In this document: in pieces, positions 1 through 9,228 of the stretch | Layout: each line of letters begins with the position of its first letter | Numbering within the stretch: the stretch's first letter is position 1 | Source: Ignavibacteria bacterium | Lineage (GTDB): Bacteria; Bacteroidota; Ignavibacteria; Ignavibacteriales; Ignavibacteriaceae | DNA length: 64,000 bases | Assembly (NCBI GenBank): GCA_017302895.1 | Contig: JAFLBV010000001.1 | Location: 620,001 to 684,000 of the forward strand | Reading direction: 5' to 3' | Translations under genes and position numbers: made by a program | Notes under the pieces: model-generated | The model's input: the letters and a program-made list of their open reading frames with translations, nothing else | What the model was told of the DNA's origin: nothing | Databases searched by the model: none

Positions 1-333
1 TAACTTCTTATGTGCCTTTCTCTCTCTTTTTTTTACATTTAATTCCAATCCGATGGCATGAAAATTGACATTCTCAGAATTGTAATCAATACTAGCTTCA
101 AATGTATCTTCAAAACACGCAATTATTTCTATGGGTTCATCACATCCATTATGAAAATCGGTATGCTTAATCCTACGCATAACATATCCGGGTGATATAC
201 AATAATTTATAGCTTCGAGCAAAGTGGTTTTGGAGGTCCCATTGTCACCGACGAGAATATTGAATCGATCAAATTCAAGCTTTTCGATGTGATCGATTCC
301 GCGGAAATTCTTTATAGTAATAGTTTTTAGCAT
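1..333 (-). CDS. OLD/RecF-like AAA ATPase, N-terminal part, runs off window edge
   Basis: This reading frame starts at the ATG at 333 and is still open at base 1, so only about 111 N-terminal residues are visible. It begins MLKTITIKNFRGIDHIEKLE and continues into FNILVGDNGTSKTTLLEAI, the start of an SMC/RecF/OLD-type ABC ATPase: a short beta strand, the NFRGI motif, then a P-loop. The P-loop is off-consensus, with Ser where the last Gly before Lys is usual (GDNGTSKT). The start codon overlaps the end of the truncated helicase upstream by 7 nt, so the two would be translationally coupled. OLD-type ATPases are common in anti-phage loci, which fits a helicase neighbour, but the nuclease or other C-terminal domain is outside the window. 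Family call is good; exact function unknown. Confidence 0.75.
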   Translation of the reverse strand, partial: MLKTITIKNFRGIDHIEKLEFDRFNILVGDNGTSKTTLLEAINYCISPGYVMRRIKHTDFHNGCDEPIEIIACFEDTFEASIDYNSENVNFHAIGLELNVKKRERKAHKKL

Positions 334-1460
334 GTTTGTGCCTGTAGTTCATAGGTTTTATTTGTCTCTGTCCGGAAGGAATGAGCTTCATCAACTATAA
401 TATTTTTTATTCGTCTTAATCGATTTTCATCAATCTTGTCAAGTTTTCCGATTGATTCAAATGTAGCTTGTACTTTAAAATCGCGCATAACATTTTTCCA
501 CGAACCGGGATTAGTTTCGTCAAGCAAAACGGGTGATCCCAGAACTAGGGTGTGCCCTTCAAGCTGTCCTGCAATCATTGAGGCGATGTAGGATTTTCCA
601 AGCCCCGCCACATCCGAAATAAATACACCACCATGTTCTTCAATTATCTTTATGGCATTAACGACATCTTGACGCTGATATTCGAGGTCGATAAAATCTT
701 CGGGGTACTTATCCCTGATTAGATTGTAATCATAACTCAGATCGAGTTTGAAATATTCATAAAGGAATTTCAGATAGAATTCATAAGGAGTGATTGAATC
801 GTTTACCCATGTATCTTCCATTACCGTCTGAACAAAGTCTTCCGATATGTCGATTGACTGTGCCCACAGATTTTCGAATTTATCGAGTGCAAAACGGACA
901 TCGTAACCTTTTTTCAGCTCATCATTAAATTCAAGATTTTCATGCAGGCCCGAATAGGAAAAATTACTTGATCCCGTTATAACTCTTCCTAGGTCTTCAT
1001 CATCTTCTGATTTTCTGAGGATATATACTTTAGCATGAATTACTTGAAGGCGATAAACTTTCATCTCCAGTTTGCTGGATCGAAAGAATTCGATGAATTT
1101 TTTTAAGCCGGTATTGGTTTCGAAGTTATCTTCGATCGATTGAATATCGTCGCGGAGTTCTTTTTTATAGTCGAATTTTATGAGAGGGGTTGATCTGAAA
1201 TTTATTTGTTCCGTGGTGGTTGCATGGCGGTGCACATCCCGGGTATGTTCATCGAGTTTTAGCCCGACAATCACTCTTATCTTTTCAACATCTTCCAGCG
1301 ATTCATAGAGATTGTAGAATTCGCTGGCACGGAAATAGCCAACGAGGATGTCGAAATATTTGGTGGTTCTTAATACTTCTCTGAACCTATCGAGAAGAGA
1401 CCCGTTTTCATCATTAGTGAAAAAAATGAGATCAAGAGGATCTTTGTTTCCGGTGCCCAT
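327..1460 (-). pseudogene. PLD-nuclease/SNF2-like helicase, truncated after motif II
   Basis: The 377-residue product has a phospholipase-D-type nuclease domain in its first half (HAK at 142-144, GSSN at 163-166, then a downstream Glu/Asp cluster) and the front of a superfamily 2 helicase: a YQRQDVV Q-like segment near 261, Walker A DVAGLGKS at 283-290 and DEAH at 357-360. It then ends at residue 377, soon after the conserved SFRTETNKTYE stretch. Full proteins of this architecture are usually about 900-1100 residues, with helicase motifs III-VI still to come, so the ATPase cannot be complete. The stop lies inside the overlap with the ATPase gene that follows, suggesting a deletion that removed the C-terminal two thirds. 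Such PLD-helicases occur in defence islands. It could be a decayed gene or a surviving PLD-only effector. Confidence 0.7.
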
Positions 1461-1591
1461 GCAAGCCTGAAATTAATTAATCTGCCCTCGAAGTTAGGAA
1501 AAGTTTTGGTTTCAGGCAACAGGTTTTTTCAGGTATGAGGTGTTGGGTATCTGGTATTATTTTTTTCGGTGAAATGGAAAGTTATCGGTTG

Positions 1592-1610
1592 GACAATCGA
1601 GACGATTGTC
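1592..1610. repeat. Dispersed palindromic repeat, copy 1
   Basis: GACAATCG and CGATTGTC form perfect 8-bp arms around an AGA loop, followed by GCTCCTTTTCTGAAAAT. The same block recurs at 1724 and 28565. Confidence 0.75.
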
Positions 1611-1723
1611 GCTCCTTTTCTGAAAATGAGAGTTTTTGGGTAGCTAATAGTTCATAGATCCCAGATCATGGCAGTTTCTACCCATATGTCGCCCGGAGGG
1701 CTTTTGGGGGAATTGGTCGTTGG

Positions 1724-1743
1724 GACAATCGAGGACGATTGTC
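1724..1743. repeat. Dispersed palindromic repeat, copy 2
   Basis: The 8-bp arms are the same as in copy 1, with a 4-nt AGGA loop, followed by GCTCCTTTTCCGAAAAT. The flanks, including the preceding GGTCGTTGG/GGTTGG, are also similar between copies. Confidence 0.75.
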
Positions 1744-1873
1744 GCTCCTTTTCCGAAAATAAGAGTTTTAGCCGGCTTATAGTTCATAGACCATAGATCA
1801 TACCTGACTCATGCTCCTTTTCCGAAAATACGGGTTAAATCAGCTTATAGTTCATAGATCACAGTTCATAGCT

Positions 1874-2644
1874 CTAGAACAGCAGCATCCAAAGGACATA
1901 GTCGAGGATAAGGATGAGAGCGGCGGAAAGGACAAAAGAACGAATGGTTGCATTGCCGACACCTTCGGCGCCACCGGAGGTTCGGAGACCGTTGTGAACA
2001 CCGATGAGGGCTGTGACAGCTCCAAAGAAGACGGTTTTAATTAAGCCGGTGAAGAGGTCATAAAGCTGAAAATACTGTTTTACGGAATGGAAAAAGACAG
2101 CTTCCGAGACTCCGAGGAAGTAGTTTGAAACGAGAAATGCTCCAATAACGGCGATGAAGGAAGCAAAAAGTGCGAGTATGGGAAGCATAACGATTGATGC
2201 GAGGAAACGGGGCATGGCCAGAAATCTTATCGGGTTAATCGCCATGCTCTCGAGCGCATCGATTTGTTCGGTAACTTTCATTGTGCCGAGTTCTGCTGCT
2301 ATTGAAGCACCAACTCTTCCCGCGATTACAATTCCGGTGAGAACGGGACCCAGTTCTGTGATAATTGCTCTGCTCGTTGCGGCACCAAGAAATGAGACGG
2401 GTGCAATTCCCTTAAGTTGATATGCAGCTTGCCATGCGGCAACAGCTCCTGTAAAAACCGCGATGATAAGAACCAGCGGCAGCGAGCCAACACCGATATG
2501 CTCCATCTGAAACAGCACTTGCTTTCTGTTTTTGATGATTTTGGGAAAGAAAAAGATGATTCGCATCAGAAGGAGTGAAATTTCACCAATTTCAGATACA
2601 AAATCGATTGTCTTCTTTCCCAGAAGGGCTACAAGTCTGGTCAT
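1874..2644 (-). CDS. mlaE: MlaE-family ABC transporter permease
   Basis: This 256-residue integral membrane protein is the permease of an MCE/Mla-type lipid transporter, which moves phospholipids between the inner and outer membranes. The family core is clear: GAVAAWQAAYQLKGI, then TELGPVLTGIVIAGRVGASIAAELGTM with TEQIDALESMAINP (residues about 95-140), and the C-terminal GLRTSGGAEGVG block that contacts the ATPase. Length and motifs are complete. MlaE normally sits just upstream of an ATPase (mlaF) and an MCE protein (mlaD); here nothing follows except repeat-rich non-coding DNA, so its partners must be encoded elsewhere or have been lost. It is divergent from pckG, with about 195 nt between them. 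Confidence 0.92.
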   Translation of the reverse strand: MTRLVALLGKKTIDFVSEIGEISLLLMRIIFFFPKIIKNRKQVLFQMEHIGVGSLPLVLIIAVFTGAVAAWQAAYQLKGIAPVSFLGAATSRAIITELGPVLTGIVIAGRVGASIAAELGTMKVTEQIDALESMAINPIRFLAMPRFLASIVMLPILALFASFIAVIGAFLVSNYFLGVSEAVFFHSVKQYFQLYDLFTGLIKTVFFGAVTALIGVHNGLRTSGGAEGVGNATIRSFVLSAALILILDYVLWMLLF

Positions 2645-2839
2645 TTAGGGCTTTTATCGTTTCAAATTATGTTGCTGTGCAATCGTGTTTTTGAAAAATG
2701 TATTAATATTTGTAGTTTTGAATGTTAGAAAATAATAACTAACATACGCGGAAGATTAACTAATATTTATTAATTACCGTTTATAGAGCGTAAAAATAAC
2801 TATAAACTGTAAAATAATGAAACAATTTGAGGCATTTAT

Positions 2840-4624
2840 ATGACGACAAACAAAAAGCTGTTGAAATGGGTTGACGAAATGGCTGCACTCTGCAAGCCTG
2901 ACAATGTATATTGGTGTAACGGTTCGGAGGCAGAATATGATGAAATGGCTAAATCACTCGTGGAAAACGGTACCTTTCTCAGGTTAAACGATGAAAAAAG
3001 GCCCAACAGTTACATTTGCATGTCAGATCCAAGTGATGTGGCAAGGGTTGAAGACAGAACTTTTATTTGTTCGGAAAAGAAAGAAGACGCAGGACCCACT
3101 AACAACTGGATGGCTCCTGCCGAAATGAAAAATATTCTTACCGGGTTGTTTGATGGATGCATGAAGGGAAGAACGATGTTCGTAATTCCTTTCAGCATGG
3201 GACCTCTCGGAAGCAACATTGCACACATCGGAGTGGAACTTACAGATTCACCTTATGTGGTTTGCAACATGAAAATTATGACAAGAATGGGACAGAAAGT
3301 CCTCGATCAGCTCGGTGACGGTGAATTTGTTCCCTGCCTCCACTCAGTAGGAAAACCCCTCGCATCGGGTGAAAAGGATGTTCCATGGCCCTGTAACACT
3401 ACCAAATATATAGTTCACTTCCCTGAGGAAAGATCAATCTGGTCGTTTGGAAGCGGATATGGTGGAAACGCTCTTCTCGGTAAAAAATGTTTTGCTCTCA
3501 GAATAGCCTCGGTAATGGCTAGAGATGAGGGCTGGCTTGCCGAGCATATGCTCATCGTTGGAATTACCAACCCAAAAGGCGAGAAGAAATATGTGGCTGC
3601 AGCATTCCCGAGTGCATGCGGCAAAACGAACCTCGCAATGCTTACCCCTTCACTTCCCGGATGGAAAGTTGAATGTGTCGGCGATGATATTGCCTGGATG
3701 AAATTTGGGCCTGACGGAAGATTGTATGCAGTTAATCCTGAATACGGTTTCTTCGGTGTGGCACCCGGTACTTCGAATAAAACAAATGCCAACGCCCTTC
3801 TTTCGGCAACTAAAAATTCGATTTTTACGAATGTTGCTCTCACCCCTGACGGCGATGTTTGGTGGGAAGGAATGACGGATGAAAAGCCGGCAAAATTGAC
3901 CGACTGGAAGCACAGGGAGTGGACACCTGAGTCACCTGAACCTTCCTCTCACCCCAATTCAAGATTCACAGCTCCTGCAGGACAGTGCCCTGTGATAGAC
4001 CCTGAATGGGAAAATCCCGCCGGTGTGCCGATTTCAGCCATACTTTTTGGCGGCAGAAGAGCAAAGGTTGTTCCCCTCGTTGCAGAAGCTTTCGACTGGG
4101 ATCACGGTACTTTCCTTGGATCTACGGTTTCATCAGAAACTACCGCTGCGGCAGTTGGTGCTGTCGGTCAGATCAGAAGAGACCCTTTCGCAATGCTTCC
4201 TTTCTGCGGCTACAACATGGGTGACTACTTCAAACACTGGATCGAAACAGGACAAAAAGCTGACAAAACGAAGCTTCCGAAGATATTCTATGTGAACTGG
4301 TTCAGAAAAGATGAAAACGGAAAGTTCATTTGGCCGGGTTACGGCGAAAACATTCGTGTTCTCGAGTGGATTTTCAACAGAGTTGACGGTGCTGACATTG
4401 CGGTTGAAACCCCCAAAGGATTCCTTCCAAAACCGGGCACAATCAATGTCGAAGGCCTTGATCTTTCAGAGGAAAGAGTTGCAAAACTGTTCGAGATCCA
4501 CAAAGATGACGGTCTCGAAGAGATGGCAAGCATCAGAAAATATTTCGACTCATTCGAAGGACATGTTCCAAAAGAACTTTATGCCGTTCTCGATAAAGTT
4601 GAAGGAATGTATAACAAACTTTGA
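2840..4624 (+). CDS. pckG: Phosphoenolpyruvate carboxykinase (GTP)
   Basis: Interconverts oxaloacetate + GTP and PEP + CO2 + GDP in the cytoplasm, linking the TCA cycle to gluconeogenesis. The 594 residues match the GTP-type family in length. Key pieces are the P-loop with the reactive Cys (SACGKTN at 258-264), the metal/nucleotide segment [11 protein letters not shown], the substrate-side [14 protein letters not shown] stretch and the guanine-side FFGVAPGT region. The ATG at 2840 fits the family start and lies about 195 nt from the divergent mlaE, so the promoter should be in that AT-rich gap. A strong hairpin terminator follows. Single-gene unit; neighbours do not suggest a specialised role. 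Confidence 0.97.
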   Translation: MTTNKKLLKWVDEMAALCKPDNVYWCNGSEAEYDEMAKSLVENGTFLRLNDEKRPNSYICMSDPSDVARVEDRTFICSEKKEDAGPTNNWMAPAEMKNILTGLFDGCMKGRTMFVIPFSMGPLGSNIAHIGVELTDSPYVVCNMKIMTRMGQKVLDQLGDGEFVPCLHSVGKPLASGEKDVPWPCNTTKYIVHFPEERSIWSFGSGYGGNALLGKKCFALRIASVMARDEGWLAEHMLIVGITNPKGEKKYVAAAFPSACGKTNLAMLTPSLPGWKVECVGDDIAWMKFGPDGRLYAVNPEYGFFGVAPGTSNKTNANALLSATKNSIFTNVALTPDGDVWWEGMTDEKPAKLTDWKHREWTPESPEPSSHPNSRFTAPAGQCPVIDPEWENPAGVPISAILFGGRRAKVVPLVAEAFDWDHGTFLGSTVSSETTAAAVGAVGQIRRDPFAMLPFCGYNMGDYFKHWIETGQKADKTKLPKIFYVNWFRKDENGKFIWPGYGENIRVLEWIFNRVDGADIAVETPKGFLPKPGTINVEGLDLSEERVAKLFEIHKDDGLEEMASIRKYFDSFEGHVPKELYAVLDKVEGMYNKL

Positions 4625-4646
4625 TTTGTTAACCACAGATGATCTT

Positions 4647-4679
4647 AAAAGCTGCCTTCTAAACGGGGGCAGCTTTTTT
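4647..4679. terminator. Bidirectional terminator between pckG and tspO
   Basis: AAAAGCTGCC and GGCAGCTTTTTT form a perfect stem around an 11-nt loop, with a T tract on one side and an A tract on the other. It lies between the convergent ends of pckG (+) and tspO (-) and overlaps the tspO stop region. Confidence 0.85.
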
Positions 4680-5148
4680 ATTTGTTCAAAATCCAGATCG
4701 CTCCATTAAGCGCGGAAGCGAAAGTAACCCAAAGAATGTACGGAATTTGCAGAAGTGCTGCCTTTTTATTTACGGGGTAAAAGGTGAGAATCATCGCAAG
4801 TACCGAAATCCAAACGAGGATAATCTCGAAAAAAGCCACTCCGATGAGACGGAACTCAAAAAAGATGAAACTCCATGCGAAATTGAATGCCAGTTGGATA
4901 AAAAAGACTTTCAAGGCTCTGGTTCGCAATCCACCCTTTTCTGATTCCCAGATCAGGTATAATCCAACTCCCATAAGAATGTACAGCAAAGACCACATTG
5001 GACCAAAAATCCAGTTAGGCGGGCTGAAAACGGGTTTGTTCAAATACATATACCACGACTTTATGTTTGGCGTGGTTGCGAGTCCGGCTATACTTCCAAC
5101 CAGAAGGGGAATTGAGACAGCAACGAGTATTTTGAGAAACTTATTCAT
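4678..5148 (-). CDS. tspO: TspO/MBR family tryptophan-rich sensory protein
   Basis: This 156-residue protein with five predicted membrane helices belongs to the TspO family, which binds porphyrins and related ligands and is linked to stress and tetrapyrrole handling. Visible hallmarks are the SWYMYLNKPVFSPPNWIFGP loop after helix 1, the following MWSLLYILMGVGLYLIW helix and the FNFAWSFIFF segment. Length is normal for bacterial members. The gene ends inside the shared terminator with pckG. The physiological ligand cannot be read from sequence. Confidence 0.93.
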   Translation of the reverse strand: MNKFLKILVAVSIPLLVGSIAGLATTPNIKSWYMYLNKPVFSPPNWIFGPMWSLLYILMGVGLYLIWESEKGGLRTRALKVFFIQLAFNFAWSFIFFEFRLIGVAFFEIILVWISVLAMILTFYPVNKKAALLQIPYILWVTFASALNGAIWILNK

Positions 5149-5305
5149 ATTAATCTTCCATTCTAAACATTTTTCTTCTATTTACCTTGACATGGTGTGG
5201 CCGATGGAACCTTATAGTGTGGTAAAGGTATAAAAAAGGTAAATTGCAACACTAATTTAAACACTTTTGCCGGTTAAACGGCTTTCCCCCCAAATGGAGT
5301 AAATA

Positions 5306-6034
5306 ATGAAATTTTACATCAGGATATCCGTCCTTTTTCTTCTCTTAAGCGGCGTTATGATTCCCCAGTCTTTGAAGTGGTACACCCCCGCTGAAGGATT
5401 TGCCAAAGCAGCAAAGGAGAATAAAACTGTTCTACTCGATGCCTACACTGAATGGTGCGGCTGGTGCAAGGTTATGGATACAGCCACATACGGCAAGCAA
5501 AATGTTATAGATTTGCTTAACAAGGACTTTGTATGCATCAAATACAATCCTGAGACCGACGGCAACATTTCAATAGCGGGAAAATCATTCACTCCTGAAC
5601 AATTCGGCAAATCATTTAAGATTTCGGGTTATCCAGCCACTGCTTTCTATACTTCCAAGGGTGAATTTATTCAAACAATTACCGGATATATTGAGCAGGA
5701 AGAATTTGCGACAAAGATACTTCCCTTCATTCTTAGCGGAGAGGCTTTCAAAACAAATTACGGCTCGATGAAATACCTCAAGGCTCTTGACGAATTTGCA
5801 AAACAGGGAATGAATTCATCGTTGAAACTTGCATACGCTCTTGTCTATTTTGAAGTGGAGGGGGATGAAGCAAAAGCAGTAAATACTGTAAAAGAGATTG
5901 AGCAAACCGATAGCCTCTTCTGGCTTGCTGGTGAAATTCTCGCCTACTTTAACGACCGTGAAAATTACGAACTGAGCCCAAAAGGACAGGAAAAAATTCA
6001 GGAAATAGTGCAGCAGTATCTCAGAGTAGAATAA
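5306..6034 (+). CDS. Secreted thioredoxin-fold protein (CGWC)
   Basis: The 242-residue protein has an N-terminal signal peptide (about residues 1-20, cut before QSLKWY) followed by a thioredoxin-like domain with a CGWC redox pair at 51-54 in TEWCGWCKVMD and the cis-proline segment SGYPATAFY. It should act outside the cytoplasmic membrane as a thiol-disulfide oxidoreductase or reductant, similar to the Thioredoxin_7/DUF255-like group of Bacteroidetes proteins. The last ~90 residues are helical and look like a small substrate-binding or TPR-like tail. It is followed closely by the pirin gene (50 nt), possibly one transcript. Substrate unknown. Confidence 0.85.
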   Translation: MKFYIRISVLFLLLSGVMIPQSLKWYTPAEGFAKAAKENKTVLLDAYTEWCGWCKVMDTATYGKQNVIDLLNKDFVCIKYNPETDGNISIAGKSFTPEQFGKSFKISGYPATAFYTSKGEFIQTITGYIEQEEFATKILPFILSGEAFKTNYGSMKYLKALDEFAKQGMNSSLKLAYALVYFEVEGDEAKAVNTVKEIEQTDSLFWLAGEILAYFNDRENYELSPKGQEKIQEIVQQYLRVE

Positions 6035-6084
6035 ACATGCTTTTAGAAGTTATATTTCGTGATTAATCAAAAAAGAGTGTAAAT

Positions 6085-7101
6085 ATGGAAACAAACCCGA
6101 TAATTGCAGTCGTACCGCTTAGTTTTCAATGGCCCGTTTTGGATCCGTTTATTTTTTGCGCACATCACAACGACCACTATCCCCGCGGAAATGGTGAAAT
6201 GGGTCCTGCAGCTTCCCTTGAGGGAAGACGCCTCGGTGAGGATTTTGTGGTGAAAGACGGGTGGCGGATGTATCACGGTGAATCAGTTCCCGGGTTTCCG
6301 GCACATCCACACAGAGGATTTGAGACTGTTACTGTGGTGATGCAAGGATTTGTTGATCATTCCGACTCTCACAAACAGGCCGGCAGATACGGTAACGGCG
6401 ATGTTCAGTGGATGACGGCAGGAAGCGGACTTCAGCACTCGGAAATGTTTCCTCTGATCAACGAGGATAAGGAAAATCCTCTCGAACTGTTCCAGGTGTG
6501 GTTAAACCTTCCGCGCGAAAAGAAAATGGCTCCCCCTTACTTTAAAATGTTGTGGGCGGATGAAATTCCCGTTGTAACCGTAAAGGATGAGACAGGTCTT
6601 AAAACAGAAATCAACCTGATAGCTGGTAGAATTGGCGATGTTCAGGCACCCGCACCGGCTCCTGATTCGTGGGCTGCAAATCCGGAAAATGAAGTGGCAA
6701 TCTGGACAATTAAAATGGAGCCCGGAGCGGTCTGGGAGATACCCAAAGCCTCTGAAAACGCATTCAGAGTCATCTTCTTTTACAGAGGAGCATCCATCCT
6801 CGTGGAAGAAACACTTGTAAATGAATATACTGCAGTACAGTTAAAAGCCGATTCTTCAGTAAAGATTACCGCAGGCGAAACAGATTGCTTCATTTTTCTG
6901 CTTCAGGGTATGCCCATAAATGAACCGGTATATCAGTATGGCCCTTTTGTTATGAATACAAAAGCCGAAATAACTAAAGCTTTTGTCGATTTTGACCAGA
7001 CTCAATTCGGTGGCTGGCCCTGGGAAAGGCGCGACAATGTTTTCCCCAAAGATGTCGAACGGTTTGCCGAGCATATCGACGGAAGAAAAGAAATAAAATA
7101 A
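6085..7101 (+). CDS. Pirin family protein
   Basis: This is a two-cupin pirin of 338 residues, slightly longer than most bacterial pirins (230-300). The N-terminal cupin carries the metal-binding set: HPHRGFET, then a DHSDSH segment, then GLQHSEMFP, matching the His/His/His/Glu ligands of the family. The C-terminal cupin (from about residue 225) lacks such ligands, as usual. Some bacterial pirins have quercetinase activity, others bind enzyme partners; neither can be chosen here. It lies 50 nt after the thioredoxin-fold gene on the same strand and ends close to the convergent his operon. Confidence 0.9.
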   Translation: METNPIIAVVPLSFQWPVLDPFIFCAHHNDHYPRGNGEMGPAASLEGRRLGEDFVVKDGWRMYHGESVPGFPAHPHRGFETVTVVMQGFVDHSDSHKQAGRYGNGDVQWMTAGSGLQHSEMFPLINEDKENPLELFQVWLNLPREKKMAPPYFKMLWADEIPVVTVKDETGLKTEINLIAGRIGDVQAPAPAPDSWAANPENEVAIWTIKMEPGAVWEIPKASENAFRVIFFYRGASILVEETLVNEYTAVQLKADSSVKITAGETDCFIFLLQGMPINEPVYQYGPFVMNTKAEITKAFVDFDQTQFGGWPWERRDNVFPKDVERFAEHIDGRKEIK

Positions 7102-7127
7102 TCCCGTTTTTACTCACGATATTGTGA

Positions 7128-7155
7128 AGGTAGAGATTCTTTTGAGTCTCTACCT
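7128..7155. terminator. Hairpin between pirin gene and hisIE
   Basis: AGGTAGAGATTC and GAGTCTCTACCT pair over 12 bp (one wobble) around a TTTT loop. It covers the hisIE stop codon and lies between convergent genes. There is no long T tract, so its activity as an intrinsic terminator is only likely. Confidence 0.5.
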
Positions 7156-7770
7156 GCCGTGTCTCGCCATAAGTGTTTCAATCACTTCGCCCTGGTTGAT
7201 CCCCTGTTCCGACAAAAGAACAAGCAGATGAAACAACAGGTCTGCCGACTCGTTTTTTATCTCTTCCTTGTTCCTGTTTTTTGCCGCAATTACCACCTCA
7301 ACAGCCTCTTCACCCACTTTTTGGATAATCCTGTCTGCCCCTCTCTTAAAAAGGGAAGTGGTGTAAGACCCCTCCGGCAACTTCTCTCTCCTCTCTTCGA
7401 TTACCGAGAAAAGCCTGTCAAGAAAAGCAAACGGGATTGCCTCATTTTCACCAAAGCAGGTGTGTGAACCTGTGTGACAGACAGGACCGGCCGGTTTTGC
7501 TTTTATCAGGAGCGTATCATTGTCACAGTCAGGGATGATCTCTTCCACAAATAGAAAATTTCCGGATTCTTCGCCTTTGGTCCAGAGTCTCCCCTTCGTT
7601 CTGCTGAAAAAAGTTACCTTTCCTGTTGAGATCGTCTGTGTGACAGCCTCATTGTTCATGAATCCTACCATAAGAACCTGCCCTGAATGGTAATCGGTGA
7701 TTACGGCAGGGATCAGACCGCCCATTTTCTTAAAATCCAATAAACCTGTTTCAAAAATTCTGTTTTTCAT
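7150..7770 (-). CDS. hisIE: Bifunctional phosphoribosyl-AMP cyclohydrolase / phosphoribosyl-ATP pyrophosphatase
   Basis: Catalyses steps 2 and 3 of histidine synthesis. The HisI half (about residues 1-115) has the metal motif CHTGSHTCFG and the Asp cluster in PDCDNDTLL; the HisE half (about 117-206) has the helical EEAVEVVIAAKNRNKEEIKNE signature with its Glu pairs for Mg-PPi. Length 206 fits the fused enzyme. It is the last gene of the operon and its ATG overlaps the hisF stop by 4 nt. Confidence 0.96.
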   Translation of the reverse strand: MKNRIFETGLLDFKKMGGLIPAVITDYHSGQVLMVGFMNNEAVTQTISTGKVTFFSRTKGRLWTKGEESGNFLFVEEIIPDCDNDTLLIKAKPAGPVCHTGSHTCFGENEAIPFAFLDRLFSVIEERREKLPEGSYTTSLFKRGADRIIQKVGEEAVEVVIAAKNRNKEEIKNESADLLFHLLVLLSEQGINQGEVIETLMARHGR

Positions 7771-8522
7771 GATCTTGTTTCAACTCCATTCTTTCTTAAA
7801 AATTCTTTTAATTCGGGGATTGCGAGTTCACCAAAATGGAACAATCCTGCAGCGAGACAGGCATCCACACCCGCTTTTTCGAAGGCATCGAGGAAGTGCT
7901 GCTTGTTCCCTGCTCCACCTGATGCAATAACGGGGATATTCACTTCACCCTGTAAACGGGATAAGAAATCGATATCGAATCCTTTTCTTGTACCGTCGCA
8001 GTGCATGGAAGTGAGAAGTATCTCTCCCGCACCAAGGTTTTCCACCTCTTTGCACCAAATAAAACCGTCAAAATCTGTCTTCTTCTTCCCGCCGCTAACA
8101 TAAACGGGATACTGTCCGCCTTCAAGATTTATGTCAATTGCGGCAACAACTGCCTGACTCCCGAATCTGTAAGCTGCTTCGGTAATAAATCCGGGATTTC
8201 GTACAATCGAACTGTTCAATGAAACCTTGTCGGCTCCCGCCCTCAACAGTTTTTCAATGTCAGACAATTCCGAAATGCCTCCACCAACAGTAAAAGGTAT
8301 TGAGATTGCTTTTGCAACCTCTTCCACAAAAGCGAAGATTGTTTTCCTCCTCTCAAGTGTTGCGGTGATGTCGAGGAATACCAGTTCGTCAGCTCCGCTG
8401 TCAGAGTAGAGGGCTGCGAGTTCAATGGCATCACCCGCATCTTTAAGTCCGACGAAATTTGTTCCTTTTACGACCCTTCCCTCTTTGACATCAAGGCAGG
8501 GGATTATCCTTTTAGCAGGCAT
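7767..8522 (-). CDS. hisF: Imidazole glycerol phosphate synthase cyclase subunit
   Basis: HisF is a (beta/alpha)8 barrel that takes ammonia from HisH and PRFAR to form imidazole glycerol phosphate and AICAR. The two catalytic Asp residues are in PCLDVKEGRVVKG near the start and AAIDINLE in the middle. The phosphate loops TVGGGIS and IASGGAGN are intact. The 251 residues match the family. The start overlaps the end of hisA by 11 nt. Confidence 0.97.
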   Translation of the reverse strand: MPAKRIIPCLDVKEGRVVKGTNFVGLKDAGDAIELAALYSDSGADELVFLDITATLERRKTIFAFVEEVAKAISIPFTVGGGISELSDIEKLLRAGADKVSLNSSIVRNPGFITEAAYRFGSQAVVAAIDINLEGGQYPVYVSGGKKKTDFDGFIWCKEVENLGAGEILLTSMHCDGTRKGFDIDFLSRLQGEVNIPVIASGGAGNKQHFLDAFEKAGVDACLAAGLFHFGELAIPELKEFLRKNGVETRS

Positions 8523-9228
8523 CTTTCATCTCCTCGAGGGTGATTTTGTTTTCATAGTACGCTTTCCCGACCACAACAGAGGGGACATTGCTTTCTTTTA
8601 ATTGTTGAAGGTCGGTTTTGTCTTTTACCCCACCCGAAGCGATCAGGAATATGCCGGGGAAATCTTTAACAAGCTTTTTATAGAGTGACAGATTTGTCCC
8701 CTCGAGGGTCCCGTCCTTGCTGATATCGGTGACAAGGAATGAATTTATTCCGAGTGACCGGCAGTAGCTGATTTGATCCTCAAGTCTGATAACCGAAGTC
8801 GATTCCCAGCCGTCAACAGCAATCATGCCGTCTCTCGAATCACTCGCGGAAATAATTGCGTTTGCACCAATCTCACTTGTAATTTTTTCAAAAATGTCTC
8901 TGTTTTTCACGGAAATGGAGCCTGCGACAAGAAAATCCACTCCGCTTTCCAAAACCCGAAGTGCATCATCGAGCGTTCTTACTCCACCGCCCGACTGAAT
9001 TTCCACAGGAAACAGAGATTTTATCTCCCTGACAAGGTTCATAATCCGGGGTTTTCGCTCCCTTGCGCCTGAGAGATCCACGATGTGAAGCCTGTTAAAT
9101 CCTGCCTCAACGAATTTTTCCACAACCTTAACGAGTGTAGAGGAATATGTGGTGACGGAGTCAAATTCTCCTTTTACGAGTCGAACCACTTTCCCGTCAA
9201 GGATATCCATTGCCGGAATGACTAACAT
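8512..9228 (-). CDS. hisA: ProFAR isomerase
   Basis: HisA is the paralogous barrel that isomerises ProFAR to PRFAR. Visible features are MLVIPAMDILDGKVVRLVKG with the first catalytic Asp, SGGGVRT, the second Asp in LVTDISKDGTLEGTN, and the phosphate loop IASGGVKD. The 238 residues are normal. It overlaps hisH by 7 nt and hisF by 11 nt, consistent with one polycistron. Confidence 0.97.
   Translation of the reverse strand: MLVIPAMDILDGKVVRLVKGEFDSVTTYSSTLVKVVEKFVEAGFNRLHIVDLSGARERKPRIMNLVREIKSLFPVEIQSGGGVRTLDDALRVLESGVDFLVAGSISVKNRDIFEKITSEIGANAIISASDSRDGMIAVDGWESTSVIRLEDQISYCRSLGINSFLVTDISKDGTLEGTNLSLYKKLVKDFPGIFLIASGGVKDKTDLQQLKESNVPSVVVGKAYYENKITLEEMKDAC

Larger units (their letters stand above)
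1461..1873. other. Intergenic stretch with repeated hairpin blocks
   Basis: No credible gene. The 413 nt hold two to three related blocks: a palindrome followed by GCTCCTTTTC(C/T)GAAAAT (1591-1630 and 1723-1761, with a part-copy of the second half at 1811-1836), each followed by a loosely repeated TATAGTTCATAGA/CCATAGATCAT segment (about 1640-1670, 1778-1802, 1846-1870). A further copy of the palindrome block lies far away at 28563. This looks like a decayed dispersed intergenic repeat family and not like regulation of the adjacent mlaE, whose 3' end it follows. Confidence 0.6.
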
